A stretch of DNA of 64,000 nt from an uncultured Chryseobacterium sp. (GCF_936933875.1 NZ_CAKZIK010000029.1:62001-126000), one strand, 5' to 3'; positions 7,875 to 16,822 are shown, counted from the stretch's first letter. The notes: generated from the letters alone by a model not told the origin. A program made the numbers and translations.

Positions 7875-8888
7875 ATGAATTTTCCAAAACTAATTTCAGC
7901 ATTCGTGATAGTTTTCTGCATTATTTCCTGCAATGCACAAAAAGCCAACCTTTCCAAACTCGAACCGCTTGATGCGGAACTTTCAACGGTAGACTATCCT
8001 TTTCCTGTTACATTTAAAACCATAAAAAATCAGGGACAGGATTTGAAAATGGCCTACATGGATTCCAAACCTGCTAAATGGAAGGGAAAAACGATTCTTC
8101 TGCTTCACGGGAAAAATTTTAATGGCTATTATTTTGAAGAAACTGCCAAAATTTTAAACAAAGAAGGTTTCCGTGTCGTAATGCCGGATCAGATTGGTTT
8201 TGGAAAATCGTCAAAGCCGAAACAGTATCAGTTTTCGTTTCATCAGTTGGCGGAAAACACAAAAGGAATTATGGATGAGTTGGGAATTCAGAAATTCATT
8301 GTTCTGGGACATTCCATGGGCGGAATGTTGGCTTCGAGAATGGCTGTGATGTATCCCGAAAATGTGGAAAAACTCATCCTTGCCAATCCAATCGGACTGG
8401 AAGATTACAGAAATTTTTCTCCTTATCAAAACATCGATAAACAATACGCCAACGAACTCAAAAACACCTACGAAAGCTACAAAGATTATCAGCTAAAATT
8501 CTATTATGACGGAAAATGGAAACCGGAATACGATAAATGGCTGAATTTACTTGCAGGATGGACCATTCACAAAGATTATCCGCAAGTTGCGTGGAATGCA
8601 GCCTTAACTTCCGATATGATTTACACACAACCCGTAGTTTATGACTTCGAAAAAATTGCTACTCCTACTCTTTTAATCATCGGAACGCGGGACAGAACCG
8701 CAATAGGAAAAGCCAATGCCCCGAAAGAACTGCAGCCCTTGATGGGACAGTACCATATTTTAGGAAAAGAAACGCAGAAAAAAATAAAAAATTCAAAACT
8801 TGTGGAGTTGGAAAATGTTGGACATTCGCCGCATATTGAGGTTTTCGAACGGTTTATAAAGCCACTTCTGGAGTTTGTAAAGAATTAG
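7875..8888 (+). CDS. alpha/beta hydrolase lipoprotein
   Basis: 337 residues. The signal peptide ends in VFCIISC, so it is a likely lipoprotein. The core is a classical alpha/beta hydrolase: LLLHGKNFNGYYF oxyanion region, the nucleophile elbow GHSMGG (about residues 145-150), an acid in IGTRDRTA and the catalytic His in VGHSPHIEVFERF near the C-terminus. The family covers esterases, epoxide hydrolases and C-C bond hydrolases; the substrate is unknown. Downstream is a perfect palindrome that may act as terminator. Confidence 0.83.
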   Translation: MNFPKLISAFVIVFCIISCNAQKANLSKLEPLDAELSTVDYPFPVTFKTIKNQGQDLKMAYMDSKPAKWKGKTILLLHGKNFNGYYFEETAKILNKEGFRVVMPDQIGFGKSSKPKQYQFSFHQLAENTKGIMDELGIQKFIVLGHSMGGMLASRMAVMYPENVEKLILANPIGLEDYRNFSPYQNIDKQYANELKNTYESYKDYQLKFYYDGKWKPEYDKWLNLLAGWTIHKDYPQVAWNAALTSDMIYTQPVVYDFEKIATPTLLIIGTRDRTAIGKANAPKELQPLMGQYHILGKETQKKIKNSKLVELENVGHSPHIEVFERFIKPLLEFVKN

Positions 8889-8908
8889 TTTTGCATTCAT
8901 AAAGTTCG

Positions 8909-8952
8909 CCACGAATGCACGAATTAGAGAAAAATAATTCGTGCATTCGTGG
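8909..8952. repeat. 18-bp perfect palindrome (REP-like)
   Basis: CCACGAATGCACGAATTA at 8909-8926 is repeated exactly inverted at 8935-8952 around an 8-nt loop. It lies between two co-directional genes, 20 bp after the hydrolase stop, and has no U tail. It could form a strong stem in RNA or a cruciform in DNA. Confidence 0.85.
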
Positions 8953-8987
8953 GATTTATCCTAAATTTACGCTTTTAAAATTCAAGA

Positions 8988-10202
8988 ATGAAAAACGCCT
9001 ACATTATCGACGGAACGCGCTCTGCTATTGGAAATTTTAAAGGTCAGCTTGCGGGAGTAAGAACCGATGATTTAATTGCTTCAGTTATCAAAAGTTTGAT
9101 GGCAAAAAACCCACTAATTCCTGCTGAAAAAATTGATGATGTGATTATAGGTTGCGCTAACCAAGCCGGGGAAGATAACAGAAATATTGCAAGAATGGCG
9201 CTTCTTTTGGCGGGACTTCCGGTAACAATTCCCGGAGAAACGGTGAACCGACTTTGCGCTTCGGGAATGAGTTCGATTGCACAGGCTTCAAGAGCAATAA
9301 AATCGGGTGAAGGTGAACTTTTCATTGCAGGAGGTGTTGAAGGAATGTCACGCGGACCTTATGTGATTTCAAAAGGCGAAAGCGGTTTCGATACCACACA
9401 AAAAATGTACGATTCCAGCTTTGGCTGGCGTTTCATTAATCCAGAAATGGAGAAAATGTACGGCACTGAAGCCATGGGAAAAACCGCAGAAAATTTGGCA
9501 GAAATATTTCAAATCTCTCGTGAGGAACAGGATGAATTCGCTTTAAACTCGCAAATGAAAGCCAAAAAAGCCCAGGAAAGCGGACGTTTGGAAGAAGAAA
9601 TTTCTGATATCATTATTCCACAAAGAAAAGGCGATGCAATTGTTATCAACAAAGATGAATTCATCAAACCGAATTCTTCACTGGAAATTTTAGGAAAACT
9701 AAAACCTTCTTTTGTGAAAGAAAATGGAAGCGTTACTGCCGGAAATTCTTCAGGATTAAATGATGGAGCTGCTGCTGTAATTGTAGCTTCCGAAGACGCT
9801 GTACAAGAATTTGGTTTGAAACCTTTGGCGAAAATTGTTACTTCTGCTACTACCGGTTGCGAACCGAGAATTATGGGGATTGGTCCTGTTGAAGCCACAA
9901 AACTGGCGTTGAAAAGGGCAAATTTAACTCTTGACCAAATCGACATTATTGAGCTGAACGAAGCTTTTGCCGCGCAAAGTATTGCTGTTTTAAAAGAACT
10001 CGGAATTGCCAATGACGATGCAAGAGTGAATGTAAACGGCGGCGCAATTGCATTGGGACATCCGCTTGGAATGAGCGGTACGAGAATTACGTACTCTGCA
10101 GCTTTAGAACTTCAAAAATCAGGCAAAAAATACGCGCTTTGCACGATGTGTGTTGGTGTTGGACAAGGTTATGCCGTGATTTTGGAAAATCCTAACGTGT
10201 AA
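8988..10202 (+). CDS. thiolase (acetyl-CoA C-acyltransferase)
   Basis: 404-residue cytosolic thiolase that cleaves or forms 3-ketoacyl-CoA. Nucleophilic Cys90 lies in NRLCASGM, His358 in GHPLGMSG and Cys388 in CVGVGQG, so all catalytic residues are present. The RNIARMALLLAGLP pattern resembles PcaF/PaaJ-type 3-oxoadipyl-CoA thiolases, but it could equally serve acetoacetyl-CoA or fatty acid breakdown. It stands alone: the neighbours are a hydrolase and, convergently, an FAD oxidoreductase 3 bp away. A link with the tyrosine pathway 48 kb downstream is possible since that pathway yields acetoacetate. Confidence 0.92.
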   Translation: MKNAYIIDGTRSAIGNFKGQLAGVRTDDLIASVIKSLMAKNPLIPAEKIDDVIIGCANQAGEDNRNIARMALLLAGLPVTIPGETVNRLCASGMSSIAQASRAIKSGEGELFIAGGVEGMSRGPYVISKGESGFDTTQKMYDSSFGWRFINPEMEKMYGTEAMGKTAENLAEIFQISREEQDEFALNSQMKAKKAQESGRLEEEISDIIIPQRKGDAIVINKDEFIKPNSSLEILGKLKPSFVKENGSVTAGNSSGLNDGAAAVIVASEDAVQEFGLKPLAKIVTSATTGCEPRIMGIGPVEATKLALKRANLTLDQIDIIELNEAFAAQSIAVLKELGIANDDARVNVNGGAIALGHPLGMSGTRITYSAALELQKSGKKYALCTMCVGVGQGYAVILENPNV

Positions 10203-10205
10203 AAA

Positions 10206-11315
10206 TCAAATCATTTCAGCGATAATTTCTCCAATTTTTGGAGCTAATGCGACGCCCATTCCAGACAATCGAACTGCTGCAAATTGTCGTTCGGAAATAG
10301 GTTTTACAATCGGAGATTTTTCATTTCCCATGGCCATAATTCCGCTCCAGCGCATCTCGATTTTTAGATTTTGCTTAGGAAGAATAACGTTTTTCAGAAA
10401 ATTTTCGAGGTGGTCTTGAAGAAATTCCGTGATAGAAAATTCGGTGGTTTTTTCGGTTTCAAAATCCTGATTTCTTGCGCCACCTAGCAAAATCCTGTTG
10501 CCAAGATTTCTCCAGTAATAAAAACCTTCGTCGTAATGAAAAGTGCCTTTAATTTTCAGATTTTCGATAGGTTCCGTCAGGAAAACTTGTCCGCGCGCCG
10601 GAATTATTTCTTCGTTTTGAATTAAATTTGATGAAAAGGCATTCGTGCAATAAACAATTTGATTGGTTTTTATTGAATCATTTTCATCAATGAAAACTTC
10701 TACTTCATCGTTGATTTCCTCAACTTTTTTTACTTCTGTCCCAAACAAAAATTCTATTTTCAGTTGGTGACATTTCTCCGATAACTTTTGTAATAATTTT
10801 CCGGAATGCAGGCTTCCTTCGCAAGGATTTTCAACCAAAAATTCAGATTTAGCAAAACCAAATTCTCTCAGTTTTTCGTGATTTAAACTGAATGTTTTCT
10901 CCAAACCGGTAATAAATTTCAGATTTGAATTGACTTCATCTAATTTCTGTAAAGGCTCATCATTATTCAGAATTTCATAACCGCCGCACAAATCAAAATC
11001 GATTTCTTCAGATTTAAAATAATTTTGAATTTTCTGCAAACCATCAAAACGCATTTTTACTAAATCCAAGGTTTTTTCCCAACCCATTTTTTCGGCATCA
11101 GAAATAATTTCAGTCAGACTCCCAAAACAGGCAAAACCTGCATTTCTTGTCGATGCTCCAAGTGGCGTTGAGTTTTTCTCAATAATTAAAACGGATTTAT
11201 GTGGATGTTTTTCTTTAATGGAAATCGCTGTCCATAATCCTGTAAAGCCTGAACCAACAATAATGATGTCGCGTTTGCGATAAAAGGTTTCGAGTTCCCA
11301 AATGCTTACTTTCAT
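10206..11315 (-). CDS. FAD-dependent oxidoreductase (DAO family)
   Basis: 369 residues. The dinucleotide-binding VGSGFTGLWTA lies at about residues 20-30, followed by the ADP-ribose acid in VLIIEKN. GASTRNAGFACFGS is the flavin-contact motif of D-amino acid oxidase/DadA-like enzymes. The C-terminal MRWSGIMAMGNEKSPIVKP and GMGVALAPKIGE complete the FAD site. The substrate, probably an amine or amino acid, cannot be told. It starts at ATG 11315, immediately downstream of the repeat that flanks the GxxExxY gene, and its stop lies 3 bp from the convergent thiolase stop. Confidence 0.85.
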   Translation of the reverse strand: MKVSIWELETFYRKRDIIIVGSGFTGLWTAISIKEKHPHKSVLIIEKNSTPLGASTRNAGFACFGSLTEIISDAEKMGWEKTLDLVKMRFDGLQKIQNYFKSEEIDFDLCGGYEILNNDEPLQKLDEVNSNLKFITGLEKTFSLNHEKLREFGFAKSEFLVENPCEGSLHSGKLLQKLSEKCHQLKIEFLFGTEVKKVEEINDEVEVFIDENDSIKTNQIVYCTNAFSSNLIQNEEIIPARGQVFLTEPIENLKIKGTFHYDEGFYYWRNLGNRILLGGARNQDFETEKTTEFSITEFLQDHLENFLKNVILPKQNLKIEMRWSGIMAMGNEKSPIVKPISERQFAAVRLSGMGVALAPKIGEIIAEMI

Positions 11316-11323
11316 ATTTTTCT

Positions 11324-11348
11324 CCCGCGGATTTACGCAGATTTTTTT
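11324..11348 (-). repeat. REP-like repeat, left copy flanking the GxxExxY gene
   Basis: CCCGCGGATTTACGCAGATT followed by a T run. Its reverse complement resembles the copy at 11748-11778, and a third copy is at 13285-13317. The T run overlaps the stop codon of the GxxExxY gene. Confidence 0.65.
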
Positions 11349-11725
11349 ACAGACCGTTTACTTTTCTGAAAATGTTTTTGTCAATTTGGTCGGTATTGAA
11401 ATTAACTAAAATTCCTAATTTCATATCAGTCAATTTTAGATAAGTCAAAATTTGTTTGTGATGAACTTTCGAGAGTTCTTCGACGGATTTTATCTCGATT
11501 ATAATTTTATCCTCAACAATTATATCTGCTCGAAAACCAATATCCATATATACTTCACGATACTTAAAAGTTACGGGAACCTGTGTTCTGACTTGCAACC
11601 CATAATCTTCAAGTTCATAAGCCAACACTTTTTCATAAACACTTTCAAACAAACCCGGACCAAGTTCATTGTACACATTGAAAAATTGATTTTCTGATGT
11701 AATAACTTATATCATTATAGTCCAT
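11347..11725 (-). pseudogene. GxxExxY protein, frameshifted in its N-terminus
   Basis: GxxExxY family (PD-(D/E)XK nuclease-like superfamily). The long part from 11676 down reads VYNELGPGLFESVYEKVLAYELE, then GFRADIIVEDKIIIEIKSVEEL, in which the Asp of RADIIV and the Glu and Lys of EIK are the predicted nuclease motif. The GTG at 11676 would truncate the family's N-terminus. The missing part is in another frame: ATG at 11725, MDYNDISYYIRKSIF, ending at the A5 run 11681-11685 (T5 in the gene). Removing one base there restores a 125-residue protein of normal length. The gene is bracketed by inverted REP-like repeats. It is either a sequencing error in a homopolymer or a recent inactivation. Confidence 0.8.
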
Positions 11726-11747
11726 ACTTGGTGTTTATTTTAGTATC

Positions 11748-11778
11748 AATCTGCGAAAATCTGCGCAATCTGCGGGAT
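11748..11778 (+). repeat. REP-like repeat, right copy flanking the GxxExxY gene
   Basis: Begins AATCTGCGAAAATCTGCG and ends AATCTGCGGGAT, with ATCTGCG occurring three times. Inverted relative to the left copy at 11324. It ends 2 bp from the stop codon of the AAA+ gene. Confidence 0.65.
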
Positions 11779-11779
11779 A

Positions 11780-13129
11780 TTATTTTTTTTCATCTTCATT
11801 ATGTTGAAAACCAATCGCTCTTATCGGTTTTTCGACTACTTTATAAGTTTCAAGTTCCATTTTCAAAGCTTCTATTCTGTTAGAAAAATCGTCATAATTA
11901 TTTTGTGACGCATCATTAATAAATTGTGCAACCTGGTTTAGATATTCATCCGTCAATTTTGCGGAAGCATCGCGCAATGCACCTTTAAGAAGATTTTGGT
12001 CTATTTTCAGGTTTTCGTTTTTGGTTTGCTGATATTGGTTGCGGATGCGTTTTTTCAAGCTTTGCGTGAAATCAATAATCATCGTATTGCTGAACACTTT
12101 CATTTTGCTTGAAATGTCCTGCCAAAACGGAAGATGATCTGCATTGCTGCGTTCCAAAATTTTGTAAAGAGTAGCCTCTTTTGACAAATTTTCGAGCATA
12201 TAAAAACGAATCATTTCAGTTCTTTCCTGCTGGTTTGGCGGAAAAACAGGAATCAGCACGTCAAATCTTCCCGGAGCCAAAACTTCTTCTTCAATTCCTT
12301 GCGTTGTATTGGCGGAACCTACCATAACCAAATCTTCTTCCTCAAATTTATTGATGTAATGAAGGATGATTTCTTTGGTTTCTTCATCACAGGAATTCAC
12401 AGATTTTTCATCGTCTCGGTCAGCCATAATTTCATCAAAATCTTCCATAAAAAGCAGGACTTTGTCTTCCTTCATCATCGTTACGAGAAAATCATTAAAA
12501 CTGGTTTTATTGCCATCCACAAATGAAGTTCGGAGGTAATGTTTTTTCACTTCCTTAAACTGATAACCAATAATTTCCGCAATTTTATTGGCCCAGAAAA
12601 TTTTTCCACTTCCAGGAGGTCCATACAGAATAATTCCGGCCGGCTTGTGAATGCCCCAATTTTTGGCTTCGTCTTTATTAATGAAAGGTTCCAGCGAATC
12701 TGAAATATGGAAAAACAAATCGCGGTAGCCGATGAAATCGCGCTGAGTCAAAGGCGTTTTATTACCGAAATAATCATAAACAAACTGGTAATTTCCGCCT
12801 AATTTATGGTCTATTCCAAAACTTGAGATGGATGATTTGTAATATCCGTTTTCGAAAACATTTTGCTTTTCCTGTTCCAAAACTTCGTTGACTTTTTCCA
12901 CCGGTTTGTGAATTTGGTCGGCAATTTCTTCAACAGATTTATTTTTCTGAAGGTCTTCCTCATATTTCTTTAAAAAATCGGCATTTTCAAGGGCAAATTT
13001 TTGAAAATCAGGCTTCAGTTCGAAGTTCGTGTGAAGGCATTCCCCTAAATCCAAATCAAAATCTTCGATGAATTTTTTGATACTTTCAGTAGATATATTA
13101 AGGTGTTTGGCGAGTTCGGCTAACTTCAT
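11780..13129 (-). CDS. AAA+ family protein with degenerate Walker motifs
   Basis: 449 residues. Residues 1-90 contain short helix-turn-helix-like segments (LAELAKHLNISTESIKKFI, SVEEIADQIHKPVEKV) similar to IF2-N or resolvase-type helices. An AAA+ core follows: GPPGSGKI (170-177), LLFMED (225-230), sensor-1 Asn274 in GSANTTQG and APGRFD (285-290). Two features are odd: the Walker A Thr/Ser after Lys is Ile, and the Walker B Asp-Glu pair is reversed to Glu-Asp. Nucleotide binding may persist, but Mg-dependent hydrolysis is doubtful. The C-terminus is a helical domain with an acidic and lysine-rich end. The partner and role are unknown, and no protease or helicase gene is adjacent. Confidence 0.75.
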   Translation of the reverse strand: MKLAELAKHLNISTESIKKFIEDFDLDLGECLHTNFELKPDFQKFALENADFLKKYEEDLQKNKSVEEIADQIHKPVEKVNEVLEQEKQNVFENGYYKSSISSFGIDHKLGGNYQFVYDYFGNKTPLTQRDFIGYRDLFFHISDSLEPFINKDEAKNWGIHKPAGIILYGPPGSGKIFWANKIAEIIGYQFKEVKKHYLRTSFVDGNKTSFNDFLVTMMKEDKVLLFMEDFDEIMADRDDEKSVNSCDEETKEIILHYINKFEEEDLVMVGSANTTQGIEEEVLAPGRFDVLIPVFPPNQQERTEMIRFYMLENLSKEATLYKILERSNADHLPFWQDISSKMKVFSNTMIIDFTQSLKKRIRNQYQQTKNENLKIDQNLLKGALRDASAKLTDEYLNQVAQFINDASQNNYDDFSNRIEALKMELETYKVVEKPIRAIGFQHNEDEKK

Positions 13130-13284
13130 AAGAATTGTTTCAAAAGATTAAAGTTAATAAATTTGAGCAAAAAGTATGCTTTTGTCTTTGCGGCGCGTGC
13201 ACCAAAGCGGTAGGAAATTGCAATCTTTCACATTTACGTTTCCTCACAGATTTTAAAGACTTTCATGGCTTTGTCAGGCAGCCT

Positions 13285-13317
13285 CCCGCAGATTTCGAGA
13301 ATTTCGCAGATTTTTTT
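13285..13317 (+). repeat. third copy of the CCCGCAGATTT REP-like repeat
   Basis: CCCGCAGATTTCGAGAATTT followed by CGCAGA and a T run, in the 538-bp gap between the AAA+ gene and alaS. It has the same orientation as the left copy at 11324. The rest of the gap shows no credible gene; it holds the alaS promoter and a leader rich in TGCAAC/TGCACC motifs (about 13619-13653). Confidence 0.6.
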
Positions 13318-13589
13318 CTTCATTCCATAGCTGCATTCCGCTCTTAATAACAAAACGACTGCCAAATTTTTACGCTTTTTCTATAACAAATTGCAATTGA
13401 AATCCTTTTTTGTGAGAGGATATGCCGAACAAAAAGAATTGTGATGAAAAGCAGGTTCCCGGCTCCAGTAATTTTTCGTTTTCAACTTCAAAATTGATAT
13501 TACTTCGTCGCTCATTCTTTGCTCCTCGCAATAACAAAATACCGTTTATTCAATAACAAAAAACGGTTTAAAATTCCGCTAAAAATCAC

Positions 13590-13597
13590 TAAATTTG
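13590..13597 (+). promoter_or_regulatory. -7 promoter box of alaS (TAAATTTG)
   Basis: TAnnTTTG-type box 70 bp before the alaS ATG. The predicted leader of about 65 nt contains the repeated words TGCACC, TGCAAC and TGCACC, which may form alternative structures; that is an inference. Confidence 0.5.
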
Positions 13598-13667
13598 CAT
13601 CTTTACGAAAACAGAACTTTGCACCGTGCAACATGCAACCTGCACCTTTGCAACTAATTAAAAGACA

Positions 13668-16325
13668 ATGACTTCACAACAGATACGCCAACAGTTTTTA
13701 GATTTTTTTAAAAGTAAGGGACATTTAATTGTTCCGTCCGCTCCGATTGTTTTGAAAGATGACCCGACGCTGATGTTCTCGAATTCGGGGATGACGCAGT
13801 TTAAGGATTATTTTTTGGGCTACAAAGAACCGAAAGCGCCGAGAATTGCCGACACGCAGAAGTGTTTGAGGGTTTCCGGAAAGCATAACGATTTGGACGA
13901 TGTTGGCCGCGATACGTATCACCACACGATGTTTGAGATGTTGGGAAATTGGTCTTTTGGCGATTATTTCAAGAAAGACGCGATTGATTTTGCGTGGGAA
14001 CTGTTGACGCAAGTGTATGGAATCCCAAAGGAAAACCTTTATGTGACGATATTTGAAGGCGATGCTTCCGAAAATTTGGAACGCGACCAGGATGCGTATG
14101 ACTTCTGGAAATCGCACATTGCTGAAGATAGAATTATCAACGGAAACAAAAAGGATAATTTTTGGGAAATGGGCGAAAGCGGACCTTGCGGACCATGTTC
14201 TGAAATTCATGTGGATTTGCGTTCTGATGAGGAAAAAGCAAACGTTTCTGGACTTGATCTGGTGAACAACGACCATCCGCAAGTGGTGGAAATCTGGAAC
14301 TTAGTTTTCATGCAGTATAACCGTAAAGCAGACGGTTCTTTGGAAAATCTTCCGGCAAAACATATCGACACAGGAATGGGTTTCGAGCGTCTGTGCATGG
14401 CTTTGCAGGGGAAATCTTCTAATTACGATACCGACGTTTTCACACCTTTGATTTCAAAAGTTGAAGAACTTTCCGGCAAAAAATATGAGGGAATTTTAGA
14501 AAACGAAAAAGATATTGCGATTCGTGTTGTGGTGGATCATATTCGTGCGGTTTCGTTTGCAATTGCAGACGGACAATTGCCTTCTAACGGAGGCGCAGGT
14601 TACGTAATCCGTAGAATTTTGCGTCGTGCGATTTCGTATTCTTACAGATTTTTGGGTATGAAAGAACCGTTCCTGTATCAGTTGGTGGAAGTTTTGAACA
14701 ACCAAATGGGCGAATTTTTCCCGGAAATGATGAAGCAAAGCGGTTTGGTTTCGGAAGTAATTAAGGAAGAGGAAAACTCATTCTTGAGAACGATTGAAAC
14801 CGGTTTGGTTCGTCTTGATAATATCATTAAAGAAACTCAAAATAAAGGCGAAAAAGTATTGCCTGGAAACGAAGTTTTTGAACTGTATGACACTTATGGC
14901 TTCCCTGCTGATTTATCCAGAATTATTGCCGAAGAAAAGCAATTAACTGTGGATGAACAGGGCTTCGAAGCCGAAATGGAAAAGCAGAAACAACGTTCCA
15001 AAAAAGACAGCGCAGCGAAAGTTTACGACTGGGTTGTTTTAGAAGAAAAGCCAGAAGAATTCGTAGGCTACGACCAAACTTCAAGCGAAACTTATATTAC
15101 CCGATACAGAAAAATTGAAAATAAAGACGGTGAATTTTTCCAGATTGTGTTGAACAAAACGCCTTTCTATCCTGAAGGTGGTGGACAAATTGGCGATAAA
15201 GGAATTCTAATTCCGAGTTACGCGCAGCATTTTGATATTTCGCAGCCGGATTTATACAATGTAAAAGACAATCCTGAAGTGATAGACGTTCTTGATACCA
15301 AAAAAGAAAACAATCTGATTGTCTCCTTAATCAAGGAACTTCCGAAAGATGCAGGTGCTGTTTTTTATGCAAAAGTGAATGCAAAAGACCGTAGAAATAC
15401 ACAGGCCAATCACTCTGTAACACACCTCTTGCACGAAGCTTTGCGTGATGTTTTAGGAACGCACGTGGAACAGAAAGGTTCGTATGTTGGTCCGGATTAT
15501 CTGCGTTTCGACTTTTCGCATTTTTCTAAAATGAATGAGGATGAACTGGCTTTGGTCGAAGATAAAGTCAACCAAAAAATCAAGGAAAATATCGCCTTGG
15601 ATGAATACCGCAATATTCCGATTGCAGAAGCGCAGGAAAAAGGTGCGATGATGCTTTTTGGAGAAAAATACGGTGACCACGTAAGAATGATCCAGTTTGG
15701 AAGTTCAAAGGAATTGTGTGGTGGCACGCACGTAAAATCCACTGGTGAAATCGGTCATTTTAAAATTTCGTCTGAAAGTTCAACTGCAGCCGGAATTCGT
15801 AGGATTGAAGCCATTTCCGGAGATAAATCGAACGAATATTTCCAGAATTTAGAAAAACAAATTGCTGAACTTTCTCAATTGTTAAAATCAAAAGATCTGG
15901 CAAAATCTGTTGAGAAATTAATCACTGAAAATACTTCCCTGAAATCTGAAATTGAAAGTCTGAAAAAAGAAAAAGCACAGGGCGAAACCGCCATCTGGAA
16001 AAATGATTTCACAGAAAGGGGCGACAAAAAACTTTTGGTTAAAAAGGTTTCATTAGATGCCGGAAGCGTGAAAGACATCGTCTTTCAATTGAAAAAAGAA
16101 ATCCCGAATTCCGTAACTGTGATTATTTCCGACGCCGGAGAAAAACCAATGATTACCGTGGGTGTTTCCGCAGATTTGGAAGCAAAATACCACGCCGGAA
16201 ATATTGTGAAAGAACTCGCTACCGCAATTCAAGGTGGTGGTGGTGGAAATCCGGGCTTTGCGACTGCAGGTGGCAAGAATTTGGCGGGAATTGATGCAGC
16301 GGTTGAAAAAGCGAAAGAATTATAA
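13668..16325 (+). CDS. alaS: alanyl-tRNA synthetase
   Basis: 885 residues, full length for AlaS. The class II catalytic core at the N-terminus begins with TSQQIRQQFLDFFKSKGH and includes MFSNSGMTQFKDYFLG and GCGP-type GESGPCGPCSEIH. The editing domain has the zinc-binding HSVTH (His582 region) and CGGTH (Cys684) motifs. The C-terminal C-Ala domain ends in QGGGGGNPGFATAGG. It charges tRNA-Ala and clears mischarged Ser/Gly. ATG start at 13668 after a structured leader; a strong bidirectional hairpin follows. Confidence 0.98.
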   Translation: MTSQQIRQQFLDFFKSKGHLIVPSAPIVLKDDPTLMFSNSGMTQFKDYFLGYKEPKAPRIADTQKCLRVSGKHNDLDDVGRDTYHHTMFEMLGNWSFGDYFKKDAIDFAWELLTQVYGIPKENLYVTIFEGDASENLERDQDAYDFWKSHIAEDRIINGNKKDNFWEMGESGPCGPCSEIHVDLRSDEEKANVSGLDLVNNDHPQVVEIWNLVFMQYNRKADGSLENLPAKHIDTGMGFERLCMALQGKSSNYDTDVFTPLISKVEELSGKKYEGILENEKDIAIRVVVDHIRAVSFAIADGQLPSNGGAGYVIRRILRRAISYSYRFLGMKEPFLYQLVEVLNNQMGEFFPEMMKQSGLVSEVIKEEENSFLRTIETGLVRLDNIIKETQNKGEKVLPGNEVFELYDTYGFPADLSRIIAEEKQLTVDEQGFEAEMEKQKQRSKKDSAAKVYDWVVLEEKPEEFVGYDQTSSETYITRYRKIENKDGEFFQIVLNKTPFYPEGGGQIGDKGILIPSYAQHFDISQPDLYNVKDNPEVIDVLDTKKENNLIVSLIKELPKDAGAVFYAKVNAKDRRNTQANHSVTHLLHEALRDVLGTHVEQKGSYVGPDYLRFDFSHFSKMNEDELALVEDKVNQKIKENIALDEYRNIPIAEAQEKGAMMLFGEKYGDHVRMIQFGSSKELCGGTHVKSTGEIGHFKISSESSTAAGIRRIEAISGDKSNEYFQNLEKQIAELSQLLKSKDLAKSVEKLITENTSLKSEIESLKKEKAQGETAIWKNDFTERGDKKLLVKKVSLDAGSVKDIVFQLKKEIPNSVTVIISDAGEKPMITVGVSADLEAKYHAGNIVKELATAIQGGGGGNPGFATAGGKNLAGIDAAVEKAKEL

Positions 16326-16352
16326 ATTGTAAATTTTGAATTATAAAATGAA

Positions 16353-16384
16353 GAATCCGTCTCGCAACTTGATGAGACGGATTC
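16353..16384. terminator. bidirectional hairpin between alaS and a convergent gene
   Basis: 11-bp perfect stem (GAATCCGTCTC/GAGACGGATTC) with a 10-nt loop, between the alaS stop and the convergent stop at 16409. There is no long T run on either side. Confidence 0.6.
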
Positions 16385-16408
16385 GTAATATTATCCAAAA
16401 GTTAAATC

Positions 16409-16822
16409 TTATCTTTCTGTAACCTCAACTTTATATTTTGCGTTTTCAATTTTAGATTCCAAACCTTTAATTTGCGCTTCTAGATCAACAATTCTGTCGT
16501 TGCCTTTTTGCAAATTTTTGTTCGCGCTTTCGGCTTCTTTTACTCTTCGCTGTGCTTTCTTGATGGCTTTTGGGTCAGAACTTTCAGTACTGTCCGTTGT
16601 TGTAACATTTTCTGCTTTGGAATTCGCTTCAGCGGCTTTGGCTTCACGTTTATCTCTTTCTATGATTGCTTTTTCCAGTTCAATTTTTTTGTCCAATAAA
16701 TCCAGATTCAGTTTCACTGCTTCACGTTGAACTTTCAGGGTTTCCATCTGTTGCGCTTTCAAAGAACCAAAGGTTGCCGATAAACCAATAACGGCCAAGA
16801 ATATCAATACTGTTTTTTTCAT
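16409..16822 (-). CDS. secreted coiled-coil protein of unknown function
   Basis: 137 residues. A signal peptide (MKKTVLIFLAVIGLSATFGSLKAQ) is followed by charged heptad-like helices (LNLDLLDKKIELEKAIIERDKREAKAAEA; LEAQIKGLESKIENAKYKVEVTER) predicting a periplasmic coiled coil. A serine/threonine-rich linker lies in the middle. Its neighbour at 16879-17354 is a clear paralog with the same layout (AKKAQRR/AKKMKDAEKANKNL-type centre), so the pair arose by tandem duplication. The function is unknown; small coiled-coil periplasmic proteins of this kind may space or brace the envelope, which is a guess. Confidence 0.7.
   Translation of the reverse strand: MKKTVLIFLAVIGLSATFGSLKAQQMETLKVQREAVKLNLDLLDKKIELEKAIIERDKREAKAAEANSKAENVTTTDSTESSDPKAIKKAQRRVKEAESANKNLQKGNDRIVDLEAQIKGLESKIENAKYKVEVTER

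Noticed and set aside
13135..13347. 70-codon ORF in the gap before alaS
   Set aside because: It runs across the repeat block 13285-13317 and shows no domain or signal; likely a chance open frame.
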